NCBI GenBank assembly: GCA_015179125.1
Contig: WHVA01000451.1
Span: 29,775-93,774, forward strand
Direction: 5' to 3'
Length of the DNA stretch: 64,000 bases
DNA from: Gautieria morchelliformis
Lineage: Eukaryota; Basidiomycota; Agaricomycetes; Gomphales; Gomphaceae
Shown here piece after piece: positions 9,301 to 20,141 of the stretch. Position 1 is the stretch's first letter. The number at the start of each line of letters is the position of its first letter. The notes below the pieces were generated by a model, which saw only the letters and a program-made list of their open reading frames with translations, made no database searches and was not told the origin of the DNA. Made by a program: the position numbers and the translations under genes.

Positions 9301-11484
9301 GACTAGGCTACTCTACTGGCTGGAAGTTTTGAGTCTGATCAAGCAGGTACCCGATGCTTCAGCAGCGCTCTCGTCAATAATGGATTGGAGTCAGGTGAGT
9401 GCCCGAGTTGTTATGACCTCCGACGTGAGTCTAATGAACTTCAGGATAATGACACTACAGCATTCGTACGGGATACCCGCGAGTTTGTACGTGCGTTTGG
9501 GAGTGTAATCTCTCAAAGTGCTCCCCATCTCTATTTGTCGGCACTCCCGTTTGCACCTGAACGGTCGAAACTATGCGAGACTTACCTCTCACAATTTCCA
9601 AAGCTGCTGCGCGTCGAGACCGGGAAGGCGACGACGTGGCCACTGATTCAAACCGTTCTGGTAGGCCACACGTACGCCGTGACGTCGGTGGCGTTCTCGC
9701 AGGACGGCAAGCGCATCGTCTCCGGGTCTGATGACAACACGATCCGTTTGTGGAATGCAGACACCGGAGAGGTCATTTCAGCACCATTCGAAGGGAACAC
9801 CCGCCGCGTCACGTCAGTGGCGTTCTCGCACGACGGCAAGCGCATCGTCTCCGGGTCTTATGACAAGATGATCCGTGTGTGGAATGCAGACACTGGGGAG
9901 GCCATTTCAGCACCATTCGAAGGCCACACCCACATCGTCACGTCGGTGGCGTTCTCGCATGACTGCAAGCGCATCGTCTCCGGGTCTTATGACAAGACGA
10001 TCCATGTATGGAATGCAGACACCGGGGAGGCCATTTCAGCACCATTCGAAGGCCACACCCACATCGTCACATCGGTGGCGTTCTCGCAAGACGGCAAGCG
10101 CATCGTCTCTGGGTCTCGTGACAAGACGATCCGTGTGTGGGATGCAGACACTGGGGAGGCTATTTCAGCACCATTCGAAGGCCATACCGACTGCGTCACG
10201 TCGGTGGCGTTCTCACACGATGGCAAGCGCATCAGCTCTGGGTCTTATGACAAGACGATCCGTGTGTGGAATGCAGACACCGGGGAGGCCATTTCAGAAC
10301 CATTCCAACGCCACACTCACATCATCACGTCGGTGGCGTTCTCTCACGACGGCAAGCGCATCGTCTCCGGGTCTTATGACAAGACGATCCGTGTGTGGAA
10401 TGCAGACACCGGGGAGGCCATTTCAGCACCATTCGAAGGCCACACCGACTGCGTCACGTCGGTGGTGTTCTCGCACGACGGCAAGCGCATTGTCTCCGGG
10501 TCTCGTGACAAGACGATCCGTGTGTGGAATGCAGACATCGGGGAAGCCTCAGCACCATTCGAAGGCCACACCGACTGCGTCACGTCGGTGGCGTTCTCGC
10601 ATGACTGCAAGCGCATCGTCTCCGGGTCTTGTGACAAGACGATCCATGTATGGAATGCAGACACCGGGGAGGCCATTTCAGCACCATTCGAAGGCCACAC
10701 CCACATCGTCACATCGGTGGCGTTCTCGCAAGACGGCAAGTGCATCGTCTCCGGGTCTTATGACAAGACGATCCGTGTGTGGAATGCAGATACAGGGGAG
10801 GCCATTTCAGCACCTTTCGAAGGCCACACCGACAGCGTCACGTCGGTGGCGTTCTCACATGACTGCAAGCGCATCGTCTCCGGGTCTTATGACAAGACGA
10901 TCCGTGTGTGGAATGCAGACACCGGGGAGGCCATTTCAGCACCATTCGAAGGCCACACCAGCCGCGTCACGTCAGTGGCGTTCTCGCACGATGGCGAGCG
11001 CATTGTCTCCGGGTCTCGTGACAACACGATCCGTGTGTGGAATGCAGACACCGAGGAGGCCATTTCAGCACCATTCGAAGGCCACACCAGCCGCGTCACG
11101 TCAGTGGCGTTCTCGCACGATGGCAAGCGCATCGTCTCTGGGTCTCGTGACAAGACGATCCGTGTGTGGAATGCAGACACCGGGGAGACCATTTCAGCAC
11201 CTTTCGAAGGCCACACCCACATCGTCACATCGGTGGCGTTCTCGCAAGACGGCAAGTGCATCGTCTCCGGGTCTTATGACAAGACGATCCGTGTGTGGAA
11301 TGCAGATACAGGGGAGGCCATTTCAGCACCTTTCGAAGGCCACACCGACAGCGTCACGTCGGTGGCGTTCTCGCACGACGGCAAGTGCATCGTCTCCGGG
11401 TCTGAAGACAAGATGATCCGTGTGTGGAAAGCCGACACTGGGGAGCTCATTTCAGCACCATTCGCAGGTCAGGCTAGTCAGTAG
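6385..11484 (+). CDS. NOD-like receptor (STAND protein): C2-like N-terminus, NACHT, 14 WD40 repeats
   Basis: Supported exons: up to 6703, 6756-6883, 6935-7245, 7308-7358, 7410-7605, 7661 to about 7800, 7869-9394 and 9445-11484. Most introns are 50-62 nt and phase-consistent. The first splices after the ATG at 6385 and the join near 7800-7869 are unresolved. Domains in order: a C2-like beta sandwich (NVTLFGKRPSQFFVKLVVD ... VLEIEVYAHHTIRPDDFIGG); a helical spacer typical of basidiomycete NLRs (VYPYAKMAWSILAIAHK, then a segment ending CSYFIRDYARNKDFW); a NACHT domain with Walker A VAGAGKS (about 8035-8055) and Walker B VIVIDALDE (about 8329-8355); and 14 WD40 repeats from 9658 to 11463. By analogy with HET-E/HET-D of Podospora, the WD40 array senses a partner and NACHT drives oligomerisation. 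The signalling outcome here is inference. The frame is open through all repeats, so the gene is probably functional. Confidence 0.85.
9658..11463 (+). repeat. 14 tandem 129-bp units encoding WD40 repeats
   Basis: 1806 bp equals 14 units of 43 codons (unit 7 is one codon short). Each unit reads GHTxxVTSVAFSxDGKRIVS then GSxDKTIRVWNADTGEAISA with little variation. Differences cluster at the two residues after GHT (HI, DC, DS, SR, RR, YA), at S[HQ]D, D[GC]K, K[RC]I, GS[RYDCE]D and I[RH]VW. Units 9-10 and 13-14 share the same two-unit pattern, as do 3-4 and 8-9, which points to block duplication or conversion. Confidence 0.95.
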
Positions 11485-12392
11485 CTATTATCTTTATTTG
11501 TCGGAACACGACGACAATGGCTAATATCCTTTGCACAGCTACACGGCCTGGGTTTCGACAGGACTCATGGCTAGAAAATGGCTGGTCACTCAACTCGCCC
11601 TCAGAACTTTTATTCTGGGTCCCACCCTGGTCTCAGTTAGGTTTGTGGTGGCCAGCGAATACTGCTGTCATTGGGAAGGGGTCCACAAGGCTTGATCTCA
11701 GCCGGTTTGAGCATGGGACTTCATGGATGCAGTGCAGAGAGGCCCCATAGGTTTCCCAGGGCAAATACTCATTGACACATATATTGCACCTCCTGCTATC
11801 ATAGTAATTTAACTTCTGGCATATTGTACACACATCAAAAGGGGCTTTCCTGCAACTTTGATTGCCCTTATTGCTGCAGGAATGCTTCAGGGTGGAGAGT
11901 CAAGGATTGGGTTACTAGAGAAGTGATTGTGGACTTACACTATGGTGCCCTTACAGTTGTTCAGCCTGCCCCCTGCAGTGGTCTTTGATATGGAAGGTAC
12001 ATGATGTGGAAGGTACATGATCAGGAGAAAGACAGACTTGCTGAAGTATGAGGGTGTTTTACCTTAGGCCCATGGGATTACCAGGCCCTCCCATCCACAT
12101 ACTATTGTTAGTTAGCATGCTGTAGCAGCATATGCAGGGGGTGATTAGATAATTTGGCTGAGCGACTTGGAAGTTGATAGAAAAGGAAATAGCCAATTAT
12201 GCAATCAGAGATGGGTGGAGATCTGCTCACATAGGGTGGATGGTGGGAATGGAACTTTGGTCCATCAGGCAAGTTGTAGATGCATGAGCATCTGAGTATT
12301 GATTATTGTATAAGATTTAGTGTGCATGGTAACTCAACTGTTCACCAGTGGATGAAGTGTGGATGAAGTGGTGAGGAACAGGTTGGGCATCA
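11485..12392. other. No supported gene (3' flank of receptor gene)
   Basis: No domain motif on either strand. The region may include retroelement debris, because a clear gag remnant follows immediately. Confidence 0.35.
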
Positions 12393-12441
12393 AATGCTTG
12401 CAGCTTTGGAAAAGCTCGCCGACAATGGACTTGGTGGTGGA
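12393..12441 (+). mobile_element. 49-bp Gypsy gag remnant
   Basis: The stretch encoding LEKLADNGLGGGG is nearly identical to the gag of the Gypsy element at 51.63-51.68 kb. It is followed at once by unrelated T-rich sequence, so only this scrap survives. Confidence 0.6.
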
Positions 12442-12564
12442 GGAAGTTTTTTGCACTTTTTCTTTTTTTTTCCAATTTTATCACACTTTTTTTGGATTGA
12501 GAAAGTTTTAAAAAACACTAAAAAATTTTGGAAAATCTTTACAGTTTTTTGAACAGTATTTCAG

Positions 12565-13082
12565 ATGAGAAAATTCTTCTATGCCTCCATCCAGTGTAAG
12601 GGAACACCTCCCAATGAGCATAGCGGCCCCCAAGGATTGTTGCAAGAGCACCCTCTTACATCGCTGGTGCAAGGTTTGGTCTCAATCCCCTTGCCATCAA
12701 AACATATCCAAGGTGGACTCGACAATGCCAAACTGGAAGGTCTACAGGATGCTTAGCTCCTTATCGTGCCGCGCCACCAGCATTATCGTCCAACTGCGTA
12801 CAGGACATGTCTCCCTTGACCTCTTCCTAAAAAAGATTAACGCAGTACTGGACTCAGCCCTATGCAAGCGTTGCCGGCAACCCGAAACAGTAGCGCATTA
12901 CCTGAAACTCTGTAAGCGGTTCGCTAACCAGCGAGATTGACTTCGCTGCAAGGCTAGCTGGCAAGGCCAGCCACTCAATCCCGCGTCTGCTGGGAGACCC
13001 CAAAGTTATTCCTGCGACCCTACGGTACATACAAGACACCGGACGCTTCGAAAAGTATACCGACATAGACCCCCCATCATAA
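12565..13082 (+). pseudogene. 3' end of a LINE-type (non-LTR) reverse transcriptase/RNase H ORF
   Basis: The frame from 12581 reads SCRATSIIVQLRTGHVSLDL, FLKKINAVLDSALCKRCRQP and ETVAHYLKLCKRFANQRD, then stops. This is the C-terminal Cys-His region (LRTGH..L...L......C..C..PET..H.L..C) of Tad/I-clade fungal LINE ORF2 proteins. After the stop a second frame gives SIPRLLGDPKVIPATLRYIQ and DTGRFEKYTDIDPP, the usual end of such ORFs. 5' truncation is typical for LINEs. A T-rich tract precedes it (12440-12560). Confidence 0.65.
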
Positions 13083-13129
13083 GCCCTCCTCGAGTCCCTG
13101 GATTGCCCACTACACTTGACTACACTGCA

Positions 13130-13375
13130 GTAACTCAGGGCACTTAATATAAGTACATTACACACCAATTTTTCAGTGCCCAAGTTACTGATAATAAGTA
13201 CCCGGGGAGCAGATTTTTGATGCTTCCTCTCGACAAGCTGGGTACCGAAATCTAGTAGCTAGAATGTCCGCTTTCAGCATCCTAGAACACTGATTTTCGG
13301 CTCTTAAGTTACTTATAAATGCCGCTTTAGAACACAATAAAACAGTGCTTTCTATTACTGAAAAGACACTTGGAG
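13130..13375. repeat. Copy 1 of a dispersed short repeat (GGTACCGAAATYTA core)
   Basis: Contains GGGTACCGAAATCTAGTAGC and GAACACTGATTTTCGGCTC. The same two cores, in either orientation, are found at 15.19-15.34 kb and 38.40-38.54 kb. No coding capacity. Probably a MITE-like family. Confidence 0.4.
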
Positions 13376-13454
13376 ATACATAGATTGAAAGCTATGTCCC
13401 AACCAACCCAACCTCAATGCTCTCGGTGCAATACAAACTCGTCTCCCTCCGCCG

Positions 13455-14250
13455 CTAACTGCCCGTCTTCCGACCCAGGACACGTATAATGATGTCGCCT
13501 GCCTCCCAGTCCGGGATCTCGTTGCCCTCGCCCTCAAACACGAACTCGCTGCCCTTGGCAAGGCCCACAGAGACGTTGAGCGTGTAGTACTGCGTGTGCA
13601 GAACGAGCACGTGGGATACGTCTGGAGTGCGAGTTGGAGGCGGCTGCTGAGCCGCGGAAGTGGTCGCAGAGGATTCGTTGATTATGAATTGGATACCGAG
13701 TCGCAGGATCACAAGAAAGGGAGATGAAAGCCGAAGGAAGGATCGGAATGGGCATCGAAAGCGTAATCATCAGAGCAGAAATCACGCAAAGATGATGTAT
13801 GGAACCTATGTTGATCTCCGCACCCTTGTACCTATCCTCGAGGTTCACTTCAAAGTCGCTTGTCATTGTGGGCCCGTGGCAGGCTCCCTGTTGTTGGGCT
13901 GCAGTGTCACGGGATCACAAGTGCCATGAATGATATGGCACATGAGTATGAGGAGTTATTATACGGTAAAGTATCATATTGAGTGTGCAGAACGATAAAT
14001 TAACAATGAGTTGGACTCACGTCTGCCACCACCGAAGGATGAAACATGTCGAAGGGGGGCATGCTGGCCGCCTTCATGGCTCAGGCCTTCCTGGATGAGG
14101 GGAAGGGTAATATTTGTCAGTTCACGTCCAGGAAAGTATAAGTCGATAAGTGACAGAGAAAGTAAAGGAAAGGGAGCGCGAAGAACAATGGCAAGTGCGA
14201 ATTGCAACACGTATCCCCATGTGGATCATAAATGCCGTGTTTCTGTCCAA
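13455..14250 (-). pseudogene. DnaJ/Hsp40 (ER-type, Scj1/ERdj3-like) pseudogene
   Basis: Reading leftward: end of a J domain (KHGIYDPHG, about 14246-14220), an intron-like gap, EGLSHEGGQHA with a Gly-Phe-like segment SSFGGG, then MTSDFEVNLEDRYKGAEIN. This matches the TDFEV.L...Y.GA opening of the Hsp40 C-terminal part. The zinc-finger region keeps only NQRILCDHFRGSAAASNSHS, so the repeated CxxCxGxG motifs are lost. The C-terminal domain is well kept (VGLAKGSEFVFEGEGNEIPD, WEAGDIIIRVLGRKTGS). The N-terminal J domain with its HPD motif was not found. Missing zinc finger and shifting frames argue for a pseudogene. Confidence 0.6.
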
Positions 14251-16470
14251 AAAAAGAAATACGGTGTTGAGTTAAGGAATAGTAGAGATGCTCATGGGCG
14301 CACCTGGGGACCTGACAGGACTTCGCATGGTGGAAGGATCGGAATGTGAGCATGCGAGCGAGGCAGGTAGCGTGGTTCCCGATACTTGGGACAGCCCAGC
14401 CCCCACACTCACCTCTCACAACCTCCACATGAGTGCGAGAGCGGGAGCATTGCAAGAGCAAGGGCAGCTGAGGGGTCATATCGGCGAGAGCGAGGGTGGG
14501 AGTGGTCTATTGCGTACGAGCAGCCGAGGGGACATATTGCGAGAGCAAGACCCTGAGCGCAAGAGTGAGAGTTGAGTTGAGTGCGAGAACGAGAGCGGCA
14601 AAGGGACATATAGCAGTAATATTATTGAGTATATGCATATTATTTTCAATCAAAGAGTACTTTACCGGGAGGCACCCTCTGAACCGCCACGGTTTTATCC
14701 AATCTCGCGAACAACTCCCCGCACCAGGGTCCTGCGCCAGCTGTGGCTATTTCTAATAAACTGTAGATAATTAGTATAATGGAATAAAAAAGAATCAAGA
14801 CTCACTATCATTGTAAGAAGAGCTTCTTGAGGCGGGTGGTGAGCGGCGATCACGCGAAAACATCACGATTATTCACATACTCTTCTTCCTGGCACCCTCC
14901 AACATAACCTTATTACGCGTGGACACGATCGAAAATTTGATGAGGGTAAGTGTTAGTTTGTTTTCCTTTGGTCGTGATCATGGTGGGAGGAAAGGAGTTG
15001 TAATTCAGTTGGGTCGGCGATTGAAATCACTTGTGAAAATTTGGACACGACACCTCCCTGTTGTCACGCGACAGCTCATGCTCGCGTTTGCCCCACCACT
15101 CGCACGATCACTCAGCTCGCACGCCACAAACATCCTTGTGCATGGACATGCAAGCTTTTTTTTTTTTTTTTTTTCATGTACTTGCATGTTTTTAGTAGCT
15201 GAAAATCAGTGCTCAAAAACACTTATTATCAGTTATATTCAAAATGACGTTTGAACACTTATTTGTCAGTGCTCAAAGGTACTGATTATTGCCGCTTGTG
15301 TAAAAGGTACCGAAATTTAATGTCGGAGTTTTCTACAGTGACTAGCGCACTAGACTCTATCGCAGAACATACCCCACGTCGAACTCGGCTTTCTTTACGC
15401 CGAGCTTTCATCATGAGGGATTGGCCCTCTCGTGCCTCCCCGGACAATATTTACACCCCAGTCATTCTGATATCTTCCCCCTCTCTACCACATATTCACC
15501 CCGCCATTCCCTCCCTGTATCCACTTGCACCCGCAGGCCACATGCACCGGAGATATAGTAAGTTTGGACCACCACTGGGGACATTGGTGGCACTGGTGAG
15601 ATCCCTACGCGGCAAGAGACAACCGGAGATACAACCATCTTCATAAGCGCGATAGGTTTAGATCTATGTCTCCAGCTCAGTTTGGATTAATTTCATAATT
15701 ACACTACTTAACTTAAGGGATGCTACTGTACTCATACGTAGTTAGAGACTTAGAGTGCACCATAAGCGCTTCGAGCACTATAATTGAACGTCTCTCTCTC
15801 TCTCTCTTATCCGAACGCAGTGTCTCATTATCAGTATGCACCAGGATCTAAGTTGACCACAGCCACTCACATGCTGAAAGTGCGATTCCACTTTGGTCAG
15901 ATCACGCGTCACGACGACTTACCCCTGTGGAGTACAAGTGGCCTGCAGCGTTGTAAGCTGTCACTGGTTGCCAACTATTAGCAAATCCTGTACGGGATCG
16001 AGGAGGTAGCTAGCGGAAGGGCAAAATAGTTAAGGCTTGCGTTAGAAGCTTCAACCAGGTCCGACTCGAGTCAAATACAAACAACCTCGTGGATCATGTC
16101 CGATAGGCAAGCTCAGCTCGGCACACGCTGGCGCCAATCCATGATTCAATCATCTTTTCAGCGAACAGCATTAGTGGATGAGCGTTAATTCACTCCGGCC
16201 ACAGTGCCAAATGGAGAGGACGACCATGTCTGCACAGGCACACAGAACACGCTGAGCTCAAAAATCCACAATATCGAACTTTGTGGGAGGACGTGGTCGC
16301 GTTTGATTGTGTATTTGGCCCTGTACTCATACCAACTGAAGAGGATGACTGTCTCGGCTCTGTGCCAGAACACCAGTTCAAAAATCCACAATTTGGGCGA
16401 ACGCGTGGTCGCGTTTGGCGATCACGATGTGCCGTTGGATTTTAGGACACCCGCAGTCCTAGACTCTCCG
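14251..16470. other. No supported gene; low-complexity and repeat tracts
   Basis: Contains a purine-rich GCGAGAGC-type stretch (14.41-14.60 kb), a run of about 18 T (15155-15173), a second copy of the short repeat family (15.19-15.34 kb) and a (CT)n tract (15791-15807). Frames are short and lack motifs. Confidence 0.4.
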
Positions 16471-16476
16471 CGATGG

Positions 16477-16698
16477 GACGATTTGCCGCTGGGAATTCAC
16501 CTCAGCTCGGAGCGCTCTGGAGAAAGTGGTCGATATGGCTGAGGAGGGTCTGGTGACCAGCGCCGGACAGTTCGTCAGACAGCAAGAAATATATCCGCAA
16601 TGTGACGATTTGCCCCTGGGCATTCACCTCAGCTCGGAGCTCTGGAGAAAGCGGTGGATATGGCTGAGGAGGGTCTGGTGATCAGCGCCGGACAGTTC
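16477..16698 (+). repeat. Tandem duplication (about 97 bp, offset 127) upstream of the calpain gene
   Basis: GACGATTTGCCGCTGGGAAT at 16477 recurs as GACGATTTGCCCCTGGGCAT at 16604. Both copies run to CAGCGCCGGACAGTTC (16573 and 16698). A smaller pair, TCAAAAATCCACAAT with GTGGTCGCGTTTG nearby, lies at 16258 and 16378. The second large copy ends 50 bp before the calpain ATG, so the duplication is inside the promoter or 5' UTR. Confidence 0.8.
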
Positions 16699-16747
16699 AA
16701 AATACTCATAAAAAGCCACTAACGGTTACCTTTTCGCCTATCATACC

Positions 16748-19700
16748 ATGTCCTCGATCCTCGACCTCGTCCGGAACTTTCAAATCGGCATCCCAACAAC
16801 CGCATCCCCTGCCCCGAACAATGCAGCGGAAGTTTCCAAGAGCGCCGCACGTACATTTCAGCAGGATGCATCTCGTGCTGGACTTTTTGTAACAAAGGAG
16901 CTCGAGAAAGCGATTTCGCGATGCAAAGCTAAGGTTGAGAATATTGCAGCGGAGTGTCGCCGCAGGAATTGCAAATTTAGGTTGGTGGCTGTCCTTGCCT
17001 TTCACGACGATGATATACTCATATAAATGCACAGAGATATCGAATTTGATTTAGAAAATGACTCGCACCGATGCCTTCATTCATTATCGGGGTAAATTCT
17101 CTTAATGATCACAAACCCTTCATATGGGCACTGAATTATGTCGTCTATGGTTCCAGTCCAGATGCCGATGCAGTGGGTCCAGCAGATGTCCTCAGAGTGT
17201 CAGAGATCTTTGAAAATCCCCAATTCATTGTGGACGGCATGAGGTCCGGAGACATTGCTCAGGGTGACGTAGGCGACTGTTGGTTCTTGAGCGGCATCGC
17301 CACCATGTCCTCGAAGCCTGAATTGATCGAGAAAATATGCGTCGTGGTGCGTTGCGGTGACGAGTGTCAAATGAGAAAACTCACGGCGGTTCCGTCGCAG
17401 AGAGATGAGCAGGTTGGAATATATGGCTTCATCTTCTGTAGAGACGGAGAGTGGAGTGATGTCATTATTGATGAGTGAGATTACATCTTCAACTTGGTCG
17501 TCTATCATCCTCACGATGTCTCTAGTCGATTGTTCACGAATGTTCCCAGATTTGAGCAAGCGGATGCGCAGGTGGGCTAACATTAATATATAGGGTCACT
17601 CTACCGAGAGACTTGCCAACAGGGCCGTAACTTGTACCATAACGACAGAGATCTATACGACAAAGTAGCAAGGAAGGGCGGCAAGACGCTACATTTTGCT
17701 CGCTCTACCCAGGAGAATGAAACATGGGTGTAAGCTACCTTGGCCAAGTACATATTCAAGATTCGCTCATACTTCCAGGTATACAGACCGCTCATGGAAA
17801 AGGCATATGCCAAATTCCATGGTGATTACGCTTCTCTGGATGGTGGGTTTACTGAAGAAGCCCTCGAGGACCTAACTGGGTAAGCGGATTCTGCTGCATA
17901 TGACAATTATGTTTTTAAGACGGCTACCAGAGGAGTCTCACAAACAATTCACCCTCAGGTAAGTTCTGAGTACAGTGGAACCTAACCCCAATTTACAGGT
18001 CACAATTCTTAGGACATTCTTGATAAGGATGTGTTTTGGCGCGACTTTCTAACGCATGCTACGAAGGACAAACTGTTTGGGTGTTCATTTAATACGGGGG
18101 AAGATGACGATGGGCAGCTTACAAACGGTCCGTCAAACTGACATAACGGCATGGATACCCGATAACATTTTGCTCAGGTCTTCTCAGTCCTCACGCTTAC
18201 AGCATTCTCCGCACTGCCGAATATAACAGCAAGCGCTTTTTAAAGATTCGAAATCCCTGGGCGGAGTCAGAGTGGACTGGACGTTGGAGTGACGGCAGCA
18301 AAGAATGGACCAAAGAATGGCATGGGGCTTTAGAAGCATTGGACCATACATTCGGGAACGATGGCGAGTTTATAATGGAATATGAAGACTTCCTCCATGT
18401 TTGGACCACCATCGAATGCACCCAGATATTTGATACGTCATGGATACAATCATCCCATTGGCTAAGCGTCACGTCCCGTCACTATCCCTGCGCCTGGCAG
18501 TATGGGGACGTATCTTGTACGTACTTCTCTTTCATCTTAGTAAACCTTGCCTTACCTGCACGGATAGATACTTTCGCTTTGCCGAAAGAGTCGCCGATCA
18601 TACTCGTTCTCTCGCAGGCCGACACGCGATTTTGGTCGGATTTGTCAGGACCCTACGAATGGTCATTAGATTTCCTCCTCTTTCGAAAAGGATCCAAACA
18701 AGTCCTTGGTCGATCTGAAAACTCCGAATTCTTGAGACGCAGCACCACCCTGCATACCAACCTTGAGGCTGGTGATTATGTCCTCCATGTGAGTGTGCGT
18801 GCCACTCAAGGAGGCCAATCTCTTACTGTTTGCATATGGCTAGGTACGATTGGATCGTCGGGAATGCAAGGTATGTGCGTCGTGCGGTGCTTATCCATGG
18901 CAGAAGTTTTACCAGCCGCAGGTAGAGGGATGGAATAAACGTAAATTGGCCCGAGTGCAAGCCGAGAAGGCCTCTAGTATGTCTATGGCTGCAAATTTTG
19001 AAGCAGAGTAAGCGATTCGTGAGGTATATCAGTGATGCAATTACTAATAATCATGATAGCATGTGGCGGCACAAAATGGTCATTTCTCCTGAAACATTCG
19101 CCGGTGACGACCTACTGAGAATCGAGATGGCCAACTTCGAGATTTCGACACAAGAGCGACAGCGCTTGAAGGCACGGTTCTCGCAGAGTACTGAGCCAAC
19201 TCTCCAATCGGGAAATAACATATCGGATAATGCCAACAGCGGCGTTCCCGGAGAGGACGTGACCGCACAAGAGGGGCCTCCGACTGTCATAGATATGACC
19301 ACAGTGGCGTCTTCCCTCGTTCAACAAACTCCCACAGCTGCAATGTCTCCCGTCATCGAAGGTGCGATCAGAGTCCCAGTCCTCACGAATGGAGGCTCAC
19401 GTTACACACAGGTGTACATCGTGATATATCTTGCGATGGTTGCCAGGTGCCCTCTATCCCCGGAGTGCGCTGGAAATGTTTGGTCTGCAAGAGCCACGAC
19501 CGTTGTGATAAGTGTCATTCAGCGGGAATATATATGCACCCACACAAACCTGAACACCCGGAGGTCACGATACAGGCACCCCAGAATCCAGATATTGTCC
19601 TTCACGACGTGCCCTGCCGTGGGTGCAAGGAGGACCAAATTCGCGGCACCCGGTGGAAATGCTTACAATGCAAGGACTATGATCTCTGCGACTCTTGTCA

Positions 19701-19950
19701 TTCATCCAAGGTACATCCGCCTGAACATGAGATGCTCAAACTAGAACATCCAGAGCAAGCTGAAAGTGTCTTTGATGAGGATGAGGTACATTCCCATTGG
19801 CATATTTGACTTCCTGGGCCACTAACCCAAACTACATAGCAATCTGAAGGAGAGGACGATGCAGTATTGCTCGGACTTCGAGTCTACACACAATCCGAGG
19901 CGCCAGTGACGATCAGCGGTCAGTTGAGACATGGAAGAATGCTATATTGA
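16748..19950 (+). CDS. Calpain-type cysteine protease with two C-terminal ZZ zinc fingers
   Basis: Fifteen exons give an uninterrupted 817-aa protein: 16748-16980, 17035-17091, 17157-17346, 17401-17474, 17526-17571, 17623-17729, 17787-17879, 17931-17958, 18013-18127, 18178-18516, 18568-18788, 18844-19007, 19060-19361, 19412-19785, 19840-19950. Introns are 50-65 nt and every phase agrees. The catalytic core has Cys in [11 protein letters not shown] (17278-17280), His in [10 protein letters not shown] (18192-18194) and Asn in [10 protein letters not shown] (18252-18254), so the triad is intact. The usual Gly before His and after NPW are Pro and Ala. A calpain C2-like domain follows ([20 protein letters not shown]), then a disordered linker. 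Two ZZ fingers come next ([20 protein letters not shown] and [20 protein letters not shown], each followed by a DxCDxCH-type half), and then the conserved tail [20 protein letters not shown]. Probably a cytosolic, calcium-linked regulatory protease. The ZZ fingers suggest protein docking. Substrates unknown. Confidence 0.92.
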
Positions 19951-20141
19951 TTTCAAGTTTAGAGCTATGCTTTTATTTATAATGTTGTGGTATCCAACCA
20001 ACGACAAACGTAGATATATATAAACCTGAAAACAGAGAAGGCATAGTAATAATAGTCGCGTATCTACGCTTAACATTAGGCAAGCCATCGCGTCGTGGAT
20101 GTCGTCTGAGTGTCATATCATTGTTGTAACTATGATTACTT

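Noticed and set aside
9875..11416. A 513-codon second frame and several minus frames over the WD40 array
   Set aside because: They are shadows: a 129-bp unit (multiple of three) without stops in one frame keeps other frames open as well when repeated. The Ser/Arg/Pro-rich text has no domain.
17601..17813. Minus-strand frames across the calpain gene
   Set aside because: Shadows of a gene whose 15 exons join in phase on the plus strand.
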